A DNA stretch of 54,674 bases, taken from contig JAZSCX010000074.1 of NCBI GenBank assembly GCA_045530865.1, positions 1 through 54,674 of the forward strand. The letters are read 5' to 3'. A program made the position numbers and the translations under genes. This document shows, one piece after another, positions 29,996 through 38,037 of this stretch. This stretch comes from Avoscillospira sp045530865. Its GTDB lineage: Bacteria > Bacillota > Clostridia > Oscillospirales > Oscillospiraceae. Positions within the stretch are counted from its first letter, which is position 1. Each line of letters opens with the position of its first letter. The notes beneath the pieces were generated by a model, which saw only the letters and a list, made by a program, of their open reading frames with translations, did no database searches and was not told where the DNA came from.

Positions 29996-32056
29996 ATGGA
30001 TGCAAAATACGAAGCCCTGTTTACCCCGTGGAAGATCGGCAATGTGGAGATCAAGAACCGCATCGTCATGTGTCCCATGGGCGGTACGTCCCTGTTCGGC
30101 TGGTTTGAGCTGACCGGCTGCAAGTTTGACAAGGAAGCGGCAAAGCTGTTCCTGGAGCGGGCCCAGAACAATGTGGGCCTGATCATCCCTGGTATTGCGC
30201 CCCTGCGGGATACCTTCTGGGGCAAGTGGCTGTGGCAGAACCCCAAAATGTTCGAGGATCTCAAGGAATTCATGGTGGAGATCCACAAGACCGGCGCCAA
30301 GCTGTTCGTCCAGCTGACGGCCGGTATGGGCCGCAGCTGGGCCATCACCGATCTCATTGCTCCCCTGCACAAGAATAAGTTCACCCGCGCGGTGCTGAAG
30401 CCGGTGCTGGATACCAGCCATGAGCTGGCAGCACCAAGCCCGCTGCCTTCCCGCTGGGATCCGGAGATCACCACCCCCGAAATGACCATCGAGCAGATTC
30501 ACGAGATCATCGAGGCCTTTGCCAAGACCGCCAAGCTCTGCAAGGATGCGGGCGTGGACGGCGTGGAGATCCATGCGGTCCATGAGGGCTATCTGCTGGA
30601 TCAGTTCGCCATGGCATGGACCAACCACCGCACTGACGAGTATGGCGGCTCCTTCGAGAACCGTCTCCGCTTCCCGGTGGAAGTGGTACAGGCCATCAAG
30701 AAGGTCTGCGGGCAGGATTTCTCCGTATCCCTGCGTTACTCCGTGGAATCCAAGGTCAGGGGCTTCCGCGAAGGCGCTGTTCCCGGCGAGAATTATGTGG
30801 AAGCGGGCCGCTGCATGGAAGAATCCGAGAAGGTGGCCAAGTATCTGCAGGATGCGGGCTACGATATGCTCAATGCCGATAACGGTACTTACGATTCTTG
30901 GTACTGGGCTCATCCGCCCATGTATATGCCCCAGAACTGCAATCTGGAGGATGTGGCACATATCAAGAAGTTCGTGGATATCCCCGTGGTCTGTGCAGGC
31001 CGTATGGAGCCGGAAGCCGGCGCCAAAGCTGTGGCAGAGGGGCGCATTGACGGTGTGGGCATTGCCCGCCAGTTCCTGACTGACCCCGAATGGATCACCA
31101 AGCTGATCGAGGACCGTCTGGAGGATATCAAGCCCTGTATCTGCTGCCACGCAGGCTGCTTCAACTTCTCCTCCGCCAAGGGTCATGCCAATACGCAGGA
31201 TCTCAGCGACACCATGCATCTGGCCCGCTGCGCCCTGAACCCCCGGACTATGCAGAGCAGCAAGTATTATCTGAAGCCTGCGAAGAAGGTCAAGAACATC
31301 GCGGTCATCGGCGGCGGTATCGGCGGTATGGAGACGGCGCTGGTCTGTGCCAAGCGCGGTCATAAGGTCACTTTGTACGAAAAGTCCGGCGAGCTGGGCG
31401 GCGTGTTCATCGCGGCCGCAGCACCCTCCTTCAAGGAGAAGGACCGGGATCTGATCGCATGGTACCGCCGGGAGCTGACCAAGTATCCCATTGAAGTGAA
31501 GCTGAACACCGAGGTCACCGATGTGGCTTCTCTGGGCGCCGACGAAGTGGTGGTTGCCACCGGCGCGAAGGCCATCCGCATTCCTGTCAAGGGCATCGAA
31601 AAGGGCGTGGAAGCCATCGATTTCCTGCGGGGCAGAAAGGAAGCGGGCGAGAACGTCACCATCATCGGCGGCGGCCTCACCGGCTGTGAGATCGCCTACG
31701 AGCTGTACCTGCAGGGCAAAAAGCCCACCATCGTGGAAATGCAGGACGATCTGATCACCGGCAAGGGCATCTGCCTTGCCAACACCAGCTTCCTGCGGGA
31801 CTTCTTCAAGGCCTACAAGGTTCCCGTCCATCTGGAGACCCGCCTCAATGAGATCAGGGACGGCTCCGTCACCGTCACCGACAAGGACGGCAAGAGCTTT
31901 GACATTGCTGCCGACACGGTGATCCTTTCCACCGGCTACCGTCCTACACCGCTGGCTCCTAAGGGCAAGCACATCCATCTGGTGGGTGATGCCGACAAGG
32001 TCGGCAACCTGCGCTCTGTCATCTGGGGCGCATGGGATGTGGCGATGAAGCTGTAA
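29996..32056 (+). CDS. FMN/FAD/[4Fe-4S] ene-reductase (2-enoate reductase / BaiCD-BaiH family)
   Basis: A 686-residue three-part flavoenzyme. Residues 1-~370 are an Old-Yellow-Enzyme barrel (KNRIVMCPMGG, GVDGVEIHAVHEGYLLDQF, DEYGGSFENRLRF); an iron-sulfur motif follows, CICCHAGC with a later Cys in LARCALNP; then FAD- and NAD-binding domains with IAVIGGGIGGMETAL and VTIIGGGLTGCEIAYEL. Family members reduce or form C=C bonds next to a carbonyl (2-enoate reductase, 2,4-dienoyl-CoA reductase, bile-acid BaiCD and BaiH). ATG 29996 follows AAAGGAG. AcnX subunits follow on the same strand, 75 bases on. Confidence 0.93.
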   Translation: MDAKYEALFTPWKIGNVEIKNRIVMCPMGGTSLFGWFELTGCKFDKEAAKLFLERAQNNVGLIIPGIAPLRDTFWGKWLWQNPKMFEDLKEFMVEIHKTGAKLFVQLTAGMGRSWAITDLIAPLHKNKFTRAVLKPVLDTSHELAAPSPLPSRWDPEITTPEMTIEQIHEIIEAFAKTAKLCKDAGVDGVEIHAVHEGYLLDQFAMAWTNHRTDEYGGSFENRLRFPVEVVQAIKKVCGQDFSVSLRYSVESKVRGFREGAVPGENYVEAGRCMEESEKVAKYLQDAGYDMLNADNGTYDSWYWAHPPMYMPQNCNLEDVAHIKKFVDIPVVCAGRMEPEAGAKAVAEGRIDGVGIARQFLTDPEWITKLIEDRLEDIKPCICCHAGCFNFSSAKGHANTQDLSDTMHLARCALNPRTMQSSKYYLKPAKKVKNIAVIGGGIGGMETALVCAKRGHKVTLYEKSGELGGVFIAAAAPSFKEKDRDLIAWYRRELTKYPIEVKLNTEVTDVASLGADEVVVATGAKAIRIPVKGIEKGVEAIDFLRGRKEAGENVTIIGGGLTGCEIAYELYLQGKKPTIVEMQDDLITGKGICLANTSFLRDFFKAYKVPVHLETRLNEIRDGSVTVTDKDGKSFDIAADTVILSTGYRPTPLAPKGKHIHLVGDADKVGNLRSVIWGAWDVAMKL

Positions 32057-32070
32057 TTCTTCTGTTTTTC

Positions 32071-32100
32071 CTGTAGGGGCGACCATTGGTCGCCCGCTGC
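32071..32100. repeat. Palindromic repeat between the ene-reductase and AcnX genes
   Basis: CTGTAGGGGCGACCATTGGTCGCCCGC, the inverted form of the module at 254-280. It may act as an intra-operon mRNA structure. Confidence 0.65.
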
Positions 32101-32131
32101 AGGCACCAATCAATGATTAGGAGCTGAAATT

Positions 32132-33406
32132 ATGTACTTAACCCCTGAGCAGCAGGCCGTTCTGGATGGCTCCAAGGGCGAGGTCATGGCCAAGGTTATG
32201 AAGACCCTTGTCATGTACGGCGATGCCTTCGGCGCAGTAAAGCTGGTGCCTGTCACGTCCAAATACAATCATCTGGTCACGTCTTTTGGCCTGAAGATGA
32301 TCACCCCCATTTACGATCTGATGAATCAGCTGATCGAAGCCGGTGCGGTTTCACAGCAGCAGTTCTCTCTGGATCCCCGCCCGGTGGATCCCAAGGTGCC
32401 TGCCAACCCCATCATGAAGCTGATTTTCAACAAGTTCATGTATTCCAAGCAGGATTTCTATGAGGGACAGCTGAAGGAGCTGGGCCTCATGAATGACGAA
32501 GCCTTTACCTGCGCCTGCTATCTGGATCAGGTGGGCAACAAGCCCGAAAAGGGTGAGGTGCTCAGCTGGGCAGAATCCTCCGCTGTGGTTTATGCCAACT
32601 CTGTGCTGGGCGCCCGCTGCAACCGGAACTCCGGCATTATGGATATCATGGGCTCCATTGCAGGTTATGTGCCTTACTTCGGTCTGCTGACCGATGAAGG
32701 CCGTAAGGCCACCTGGGTCATCCGCATCGAGACCAGCAAGAAGCCCGAGGCACAGCTGCTGGGCTCCACCATCGGCATGAAGGTCATGGAGGACGTGCCT
32801 TATATTGTCGGTCTGGACAAGTGGCTGGGCACAGAGCTGGACGAAGCTGCCTGCACCTACCTGAAGGACTTCGGTGCAGCCACCGCCTCCAACGGCGCCG
32901 TTGGCCTGTATCACATTGAAAACCTGACCCCGGAAGCCGTGGAACAGGGCAAGGCTCTGATCGCCGAGGGCGCGAAGGAATTTGTTATCACGGATGAGGT
33001 TTTGCAGCAGACCTATGATAACTATCCCGTCATGTGGAAGAAGCAGGATGCCAAACCCAAGCTGTGCTTCATGGGCTGCCCCCATATGAGCCTGCAGCAG
33101 CTGAAGGATTGGACCGATAAGGTGGAAGCCGCCCTGCAGGCTGCCGGAAACAAAAAGGTTCTGATCCCCACTGTCTTTACGGCAGCACCCGCTGTGCTGA
33201 AGGAGTTCGAGCAGACCGAGTATGCGGCCCGCCTGAAGGCCACCGGCGTCATTACCTCCTACATCTGCCCGCTGATGTACATGAACAATCCGCTGGCAGG
33301 CAAGATGCCGGTCATCACCTCTTCCAATAAGCTCCGCACCTATACCACCGCCCGTTACTACACCGATGACGAGATTCTCACCCAGATCACCAAGGGAGGC
33401 AACTGA
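32132..33406 (+). CDS. Aconitase X catalytic subunit (DUF521)
   Basis: A 424-residue protein with the AcnX large-domain signatures: VPVTSKYNHLVTS near the N-terminus, FTCACYLDQVGNKPEKGE, WAESSAVVYANSVLGARCNRNSG, FMGCPHMSLQQL and YICPLMYMNNP. The cysteines in these motifs are the expected Fe-S ligand positions. Characterised AcnX enzymes dehydrate cis-3-hydroxyproline or phosphomevalonate; the divergent NHLVTS and ITSSNKLRTY segments argue against assigning either. TTAGGAGCTGAAATT precedes the ATG. It is followed after one base by the swivel-domain gene. Confidence 0.88.
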   Translation: MYLTPEQQAVLDGSKGEVMAKVMKTLVMYGDAFGAVKLVPVTSKYNHLVTSFGLKMITPIYDLMNQLIEAGAVSQQQFSLDPRPVDPKVPANPIMKLIFNKFMYSKQDFYEGQLKELGLMNDEAFTCACYLDQVGNKPEKGEVLSWAESSAVVYANSVLGARCNRNSGIMDIMGSIAGYVPYFGLLTDEGRKATWVIRIETSKKPEAQLLGSTIGMKVMEDVPYIVGLDKWLGTELDEAACTYLKDFGAATASNGAVGLYHIENLTPEAVEQGKALIAEGAKEFVITDEVLQQTYDNYPVMWKKQDAKPKLCFMGCPHMSLQQLKDWTDKVEAALQAAGNKKVLIPTVFTAAPAVLKEFEQTEYAARLKATGVITSYICPLMYMNNPLAGKMPVITSSNKLRTYTTARYYTDDEILTQITKGGN

Positions 33407-33407
33407 T

Positions 33408-33851
33408 ATGAAGAAATTCAAAGGACGTGTTGTGACCCCCGGTACGGTCAGGGCTGAAGCCGTTGTGACCCATGGCGGTCTGAATACGCTGGCTTCCTTC
33501 CAGAAAGCCCTGCAGTTCGGCGACAAGGAGGCCACCTGCGGCGATCAGAATAACCCCGATCTGTACAACAAGCCCATGCGCGGTAAAGCCCTGTGTCTGC
33601 CTCAGACCATTGGCTCCACCACCGGCGGCATGGTGCTGTACTGCGCCTGCGCCATGGAGCGGCAGCCCGCCTGTATGCTCTTTGCCAACCACATCGATTC
33701 TCTGGCGGCAGCCGGTTCCATTCTGGCCAGCGTCTGGCTGGACAATGTGTCCATGCCGGTCGTGGACTGCCTGGGCGATGAATTCCTGAATTATGTGCAG
33801 GACGGCATGATGATCACCATCGAAGAAGATGGTACCGTCTGCGTGGAGTAA
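33408..33851 (+). CDS. Aconitase X small swivel-domain subunit (DUF126)
   Basis: A 147-residue DUF126 protein: KGRVVTPGTVRAEAVVTHGG, RGKALCLPQTIGSTTGGMVLY (the substrate-loop, usually a Ser/Gly-rich motif, here IGSTTGG) and NVSMPVVDCLGDEFLNYVQDGMM. It completes the AcnX active site with the large subunit as a two-gene form. ATG 33408 follows GGGAGGCAACTGAT. A strong terminator closes the operon. Confidence 0.88.
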   Translation: MKKFKGRVVTPGTVRAEAVVTHGGLNTLASFQKALQFGDKEATCGDQNNPDLYNKPMRGKALCLPQTIGSTTGGMVLYCACAMERQPACMLFANHIDSLAAAGSILASVWLDNVSMPVVDCLGDEFLNYVQDGMMITIEEDGTVCVE

Positions 33852-33861
33852 GAACGTTTAA

Positions 33862-33896
33862 ACAAGCCTTGCCGAACAGGGCAAGGCTTGTTTTTT
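33862..33896 (+). terminator. Terminator of the ene-reductase-AcnX operon
   Basis: ACAAGCCTTGCC / GGCAAGGCTTGT, 12-bp stem, followed by T6. Confidence 0.93.
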
Positions 33897-33944
33897 GCAA
33901 AATCTATGCTACAATAAGAAGAAAAAACGCAAAGGAAGAAGTCT

Positions 33945-35360
33945 GTGAGCATCAAGAATCTTTTCACTGCCCGGGATATGACGCAGGGCGCACCCTGGCA
34001 GCGCATTATGGAATTTGCCATGCCCATGCTGATTGGCAATCTGGCACAGCAGTTGTATAATACGGCGGACTCTGTCATCGTTGGTCGATTTGTGGGCGAT
34101 AACGCACTGGCGGCTGTCGGCAGTGCAGCGCCCATTCTGAATCTGCTGCTGGCATTGTTTGTGGGCATTTCCACCGGCGCTGGTATCGTCATTTCCCAGA
34201 GCTATGGTGCAAAGGATCGGGCGGGCTTGTCCCGCAACATCGGCAACTGTATCTCTCTGGCGGCCATTGCCACGGTTGTGATCATGATCGTGGGGCCTCT
34301 GATCACCAGACCGCTGCTGGAGCTGCTGGGCACGCCGGACAGCATCATTGACTGGTGTACCTCCTATCTGAATATCTACTTTATCGGTATTGTGGGATTC
34401 TTCTTCTATAATATGCTGGCAGGTGTTCTGCGCGGTCTGGGCGATTCCTTCTCCGCGCTTGTGTTCCTGTTGGTTTCCGCCGCCCTCAATGTGGGCTTGG
34501 ATCTGCTGTTTGTGGCGAAGTTTGGCATGGGTGTCCCCGGCGTGGCGCTGGCTACCGCCATTGCGCAGGCCATTTCCGCGGTGCTCTGCTATTGGAAGCT
34601 CATGCGGATGGGAGATATTTTTGATCTCAACTGGCAGCAGCTGAAGCTGTCCAAAGGGCATGCTGTCCGGATTTTGCAGCTGGGTCTGCCCTCCGGCATT
34701 ACGCAGGCCATTATGGCCACCGGCGGCATGGTGGTGCAGTCCCTGACCAACTCCATGGGTGAGGTGGTCATTGCCTGCAGCGTCATCGTCATGCGTGTGG
34801 ACGGCTTCGCCATGCTTCCCAATATGACCTTCGGTCAGGCTATGAGTGTCTATACCGGTCAGAATGTGGGTGCGGCCCGGTTCGACCGGGTGCATCAGGG
34901 TGTGAAGCAGGGCTCTGTGCTGGCATTCTGCTTTGCTGCTGCCATCACCATTGTGCTGCTGTTCTTTGGTAAGTATCTCTTTGCCATCTTCACCACCACG
35001 GCCGGCCTCATTGATCTGGCAGTTCGGATGATGCGGATATTGGCCTTCGGCTATCTGATGATCTCCATCACGCAGGTGCTGGGCGGTGTCATGCGCGGCG
35101 CAGGTGATACCATGACTCCCATGTGGATCTCCCTGATCTCTACCATTGTGCTCCGGGTACCCATTGCCTACGGTCTGGCTTATCTCACCAGAACGGCAGA
35201 GTACCCCAACGGTCAGCCGAAAGCGCTGTTCTTCTCGCTGCTGATTTCCTGGACGCTGGGTGCGGTCATGTCCGCTGTGATGTACGCCAGGGGCAAGTGG
35301 AAGAAGAAAATGATCGCCTCTGCGGAACACGCGCAGGCACAGGCCGAGCAAAATGGATAA
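33945..35360 (+). CDS. MATE-family efflux transporter
   Basis: A 471-residue exporter with 12 predicted membrane segments in two similar halves; MPMLIGNLAQQLYNTADSVIVGRFVG and AVGSAAPILNLLLAL are family patterns (NorM/DinF-like). It likely exports cationic or organic compounds with H+ or Na+. The GTG start at 33945 follows AAGGAAGAAGTCT. It is separated from AcnX by a terminator, so the two are not clearly one unit. Confidence 0.9.
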   Translation: MSIKNLFTARDMTQGAPWQRIMEFAMPMLIGNLAQQLYNTADSVIVGRFVGDNALAAVGSAAPILNLLLALFVGISTGAGIVISQSYGAKDRAGLSRNIGNCISLAAIATVVIMIVGPLITRPLLELLGTPDSIIDWCTSYLNIYFIGIVGFFFYNMLAGVLRGLGDSFSALVFLLVSAALNVGLDLLFVAKFGMGVPGVALATAIAQAISAVLCYWKLMRMGDIFDLNWQQLKLSKGHAVRILQLGLPSGITQAIMATGGMVVQSLTNSMGEVVIACSVIVMRVDGFAMLPNMTFGQAMSVYTGQNVGAARFDRVHQGVKQGSVLAFCFAAAITIVLLFFGKYLFAIFTTTAGLIDLAVRMMRILAFGYLMISITQVLGGVMRGAGDTMTPMWISLISTIVLRVPIAYGLAYLTRTAEYPNGQPKALFFSLLISWTLGAVMSAVMYARGKWKKKMIASAEHAQAQAEQNG

Positions 35361-35365
35361 TCAAA

Positions 35366-35391
35366 AAGCTGTGCTTCGGCGCAGCTTTTTT
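35366..35391 (+). terminator. Terminator after the MATE gene
   Basis: AAGCTGTGC-TTCG-GCGCAGCTT (one G-U) followed by T5. The -35 box of the next promoter begins two bases later. Confidence 0.85.
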
Positions 35392-35392
35392 C

Positions 35393-35454
35393 TTGACAGG
35401 AAACCGTACTATGTGTATAATACAGTTAAACCGTATTATTCAAATAATACAGTT
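35393..35454 (+). promoter_or_regulatory. Promoter with two tandem GntR operators
   Basis: TTGACA (35393-35398), 17 bases, TATAAT (35416-35421). AACCGTACTAT...ATAATACAGTT (about 35403-35427) and AACCGTATTATT...AATAATACAGTT (about 35429-35454) are two related inverted repeats, one over the -10 region and one downstream. Confidence 0.8.
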
Positions 35455-35466
35455 GGAGGTGAACGG

Positions 35467-35835
35467 ATGGTATCCTTTGCGGAATTGGTTCTCGGCGCAG
35501 GTGTGCCGATCTATCTGCAGATTGTGCTGTATGTCAAGCGCGGCATGGTGGCAGGCACCATTCAAAACGGCGATGAAATGCCCTCCCGGCGGGTACTTTC
35601 CGCCCTGCTGGGCGTCAACCCAAATACGATCCAGAAGGCCTACCGGATGCTGGAGGAGGAGGGACTGATCTGCTCCCACAGCGGTGCAAAGAGCTATGCG
35701 TCTTTTGCGCCGTCTCAGGCGGATGCCATTCGCCGGCAGCTGCTGGAGGCCGATGTGCTGACGCTGGTGGAAGCCATGAAGCAGATGGAGGTCACCAAAG
35801 AAGAGGCCATTCAAATGATTGAGAATTTGTGGTAA
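35467..35835 (+). CDS. YtrA-type GntR repressor
   Basis: A 122-residue regulator of the short YtrA subfamily: IYLQIVLYVKRGMVAGTIQNGDEMPSRRVLSALLGVNPNTIQKAYRMLEEEGLI (key parts MPSRRVLSALLGVNPNTIQKAY) is the GntR winged helix, and only about 45 residues follow, without a large effector domain. It probably represses its own operon through the tandem inverted repeats and is relieved by antibiotics or envelope stress, as in Bacillus ytr. AGGTGAACGG precedes the ATG. Confidence 0.9.
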   Translation: MVSFAELVLGAGVPIYLQIVLYVKRGMVAGTIQNGDEMPSRRVLSALLGVNPNTIQKAYRMLEEEGLICSHSGAKSYASFAPSQADAIRRQLLEADVLTLVEAMKQMEVTKEEAIQMIENLW

Positions 35836-35840
35836 GAAGA

Positions 35841-35880
35841 TGTCATTGCGAGGCGGCTATACCGCCGTGGCAATCCGTTC
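35841..35880. repeat. TCATTGCGAGG...GGCAATCC palindromic repeat
   Basis: GTCATTGCGAGGCGGCTAT and ACCGCCGTGGCAATCCGTT form an imperfect palindrome inside the GntR operon. Related copies lie at 39532-39570 and, inverted, at 39620-39666. Confidence 0.65.
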
Positions 35881-35900
35881 TGTAAAGAAGAGGTAAATGT

Positions 35901-36635
35901 ATGAAACGTGTGTTATCTGTCTGGATGGCAGCGGCGAAAAATCTCTGGTGGAAGCTGCTGCTGATTTTGATTGTGATGCTGGCTGTGGAGTACGGCCTGT
36001 ACCGCTGGATCTGCCCCCAATTGCTGGAGCAGGGGGAGCATATGGCCCGGCCTTTTTACGCAGTGATGACCCGTATCCATATCAAACTGGTCTTTTTTGC
36101 CGCCATGGCGGCGGTGGCGGCCTGCTGCTGTCTGCAGGGCAGCCGGTTTTCCGGCAGCAATGCCTATCTGCTGCAGCGGCTTTCCCTGCCGGAGTGGCAG
36201 ATCACAGGTCTGTGGGCACTGGTGCATCTGGGCTGCTTTGTGATTTTGTGGGCGGTGCAGCTGCTGGGTGTGTTTGGTCTATGGAAGCTGCATCTGCAGC
36301 TGTTTCCTACCACGGAGCCCGGGCTCAATCTGCTGGTAGCCTTCTATGAGAACGGATTCCTCCATGGATTGCTGCCGCTGGCAGATGTGACACGATGGGT
36401 CTACCTGGCGATCTATTGGCTTTCCATGGGCATTCTGACTGCAGCCTTTGGCTATTTCCAGCGGCGTGGAAGGTTCCGCATCAGCCTGCTGGTGCTGCTG
36501 GGCTGTTATTTCAATCTGACATCGGAGCTGGGCAATGCCTCCTCCAATATGATTTTTATCATTGCCTGTCTGCTGGTGGTCGGCACCGATCTTTATGCAA
36601 TCTGGAGTGAACGCCATGAAGAAGAGGAAAATTGA
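35901..36635 (+). CDS. Membrane protein of the GntR-ABC operon (ABC-2-like permease)
   Basis: A 244-residue integral membrane protein with about six hydrophobic segments (for example KLLLILIVMLAVEYGLY, FFAAMAAVAACC, MIFIIACLLVVGTDLYAIW). No named family is recognisable, but the position between a YtrA-type repressor and a YtrB-like ATPase suits an exporter permease subunit. It overlaps the next gene by 20 bases. GAGGTAAATGT precedes the ATG. Confidence 0.75.
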   Translation: MKRVLSVWMAAAKNLWWKLLLILIVMLAVEYGLYRWICPQLLEQGEHMARPFYAVMTRIHIKLVFFAAMAAVAACCCLQGSRFSGSNAYLLQRLSLPEWQITGLWALVHLGCFVILWAVQLLGVFGLWKLHLQLFPTTEPGLNLLVAFYENGFLHGLLPLADVTRWVYLAIYWLSMGILTAAFGYFQRRGRFRISLLVLLGCYFNLTSELGNASSNMIFIIACLLVVGTDLYAIWSERHEEEEN

Positions 36636-37092
36636 CTGGAACCGCCATGTCCCGCTGGGCATGGACGGAGAAAAGGTGAAAAACCGCATGGCGGCGCTGC
36701 TTGGCGTGGGCATTGGCGGCAGTCTGCTCTGCCCACTGCGGTATGCACAGGCCAGAGCAGAGCTGTTCTGGTATATGAACGGCAAATATCAGCGTCGAAC
36801 CCGCACAAAAATGGTGCCTTTTGAGGAGCTGCTGTCGGGCAGCTTCATCGTCATGGCTATTGCGGCGGTGGGCTTTGTGCTGGCAATGGCGGTCTTTTAC
36901 CTCTATCATTATCAGGGCAGCCGGGGGATCTACACCATGCGTCGGCTGCCCAGCCGGTGGGAGCTTTGGCGGCGATGCGTAACCCTGCCGGTGCTCTTTC
37001 TGGTGCTGAGTATCCTCTGTACCGCAGTTTTGATCGGTCTGTATTATCTGCTCTGGCGGTATGCCACGCCGCCTGATGCGTTTCCCTTATAA
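36616..37092 (+). CDS. Second membrane subunit of the GntR-ABC operon
   Basis: A 158-residue protein with two to three membrane segments (FIVMAIAAVGFVLAMAVFYLYHY and VLFLVLSILCTAVLIGLYYLLW; quoted in part). A soluble basic N-terminus (KKRKIDWNRHVPLGMDGEKVKNRM) precedes them. It contains YQGSRGIYTMRRLPSRWELW, typical of a cytoplasmic loop in ABC-2-like Ytr permeases. It lies 12 bases before the ATPase gene and probably forms the transporter with the 35901 protein. Confidence 0.72.
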   Translation: MKKRKIDWNRHVPLGMDGEKVKNRMAALLGVGIGGSLLCPLRYAQARAELFWYMNGKYQRRTRTKMVPFEELLSGSFIVMAIAAVGFVLAMAVFYLYHYQGSRGIYTMRRLPSRWELWRRCVTLPVLFLVLSILCTAVLIGLYYLLWRYATPPDAFPL

Positions 37093-37104
37093 GGAGGTCA
37101 TCCT

Positions 37105-37836
37105 ATGCTGGAATTGAAACAGTTGACGAAAACCTATGCAGGCAAGCGGGCTTTGAAGGAAGTGGATCTGCAGATCGGCGCAGGAGAGATCGTGGGTCTG
37201 TTTGGCGAAAACGGCGCAGGCAAAACCACCATGATGAAATGTATTCTGGGACTGCTGCCCTGCAAGGGCGAGATTTTGCTGGACGGCGAGCCCATTACCC
37301 GGAAAAACATCGCCCGCCTGTCCTTTGCTACCTGTGAGCACTCCTTTTTTCCGGATCTGAATGCCCGGGACCACCGGATCTTCTATGAAAGTCAGTTTCC
37401 CCATTTCCGCAGCAAGCGGTTTGAAGCCCTGATGGAGTTCTTTGAGCTGCCCATGGGAAAGGCTATCCGCAGCTTTTCCACCGGGCAGAAGAACCAGTTC
37501 GAGGTCATTCTGGCGCTGTGTCAGGGCGCGGAGTATATTCTCATGGACGAACCCTTTGCGGGCAACGATATCTTCAACCGCGAGGATTTCTATAAGGTGC
37601 TGCTGGGCATTCTGGAGCCTACGGAGACGGTGATCCTTTCCACCCATCTGCTGGAAGAGGTGGAGCAGTTCATCAGCCGTGCTGTGCTGCTGCGGAAGGG
37701 CCAGATCGCGGGCGATGTGACCATGCTGGCGCTGGAGGAGCAGGGGAAGGATCTCATGTCCTATGTGAAGGAGATCTACAGCTACAAGTCCGACCGTGTC
37801 ATGAAGGCCCTTTCCGACCTGACAGAAGAGGAGTAA
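37105..37836 (+). CDS. YtrB-like ABC transporter ATPase
   Basis: A 243-residue ATPase: Walker A GENGAGKTT, signature SFSTGQKNQ (variant of LSGGQ), Walker B YILMDEPFAGND, switch His in LSTHLLEEVEQF. It belongs to the Ytr/ABC-2 exporter group that handles cell-wall-active compounds or envelope homeostasis. AAGGAGGTCATCCT precedes the ATG. The operon is GntR, two membrane proteins, ATPase, and possibly the exported protein at 38038 after a MITE-like repeat. Confidence 0.92.
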   Translation: MLELKQLTKTYAGKRALKEVDLQIGAGEIVGLFGENGAGKTTMMKCILGLLPCKGEILLDGEPITRKNIARLSFATCEHSFFPDLNARDHRIFYESQFPHFRSKRFEALMEFFELPMGKAIRSFSTGQKNQFEVILALCQGAEYILMDEPFAGNDIFNREDFYKVLLGILEPTETVILSTHLLEEVEQFISRAVLLRKGQIAGDVTMLALEEQGKDLMSYVKEIYSYKSDRVMKALSDLTEEE

Positions 37837-37848
37837 GCGGGATGCACA

Positions 37849-37975
37849 AAGGCTTCCCCTTGAGGGGAAGCTGTCAGCCTCAAGGCTGACTGATGAGGTG
37901 TTTCAGCACCCCCGATGCTGCCTGCACACACCTCATCCGGCCCTGCGGGCCACCTTCTCCTCAAGGAGAAGGCTT
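37849..37975. repeat. MITE-like element with terminal inverted repeats
   Basis: AAGGCTTCCCCTTGAGGGG at the left and its relative AAGCCTTCTCCTTGAGGAG (reverse strand) at the right form about 25-bp imperfect terminal inverted repeats. Inside, ACTGATGAGGTGT and ACACCTCATCCGG also face each other. The right half recurs at 200-252. It separates the ABC operon from the exported-protein gene. Confidence 0.75.
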
Positions 37976-38037
37976 GAGCGCTCCCGCGTCGGTGCAGCTG
38001 ATTCAGCAATTACGCAGAAAAACCAAAGGAGGTTCCT

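Noticed and set aside
29975..32113. A 712-codon open frame antisense to the ene-reductase
   Set aside because: Shadow frame with low-complexity composition; the sense strand carries clear flavin and Fe-S motifs.
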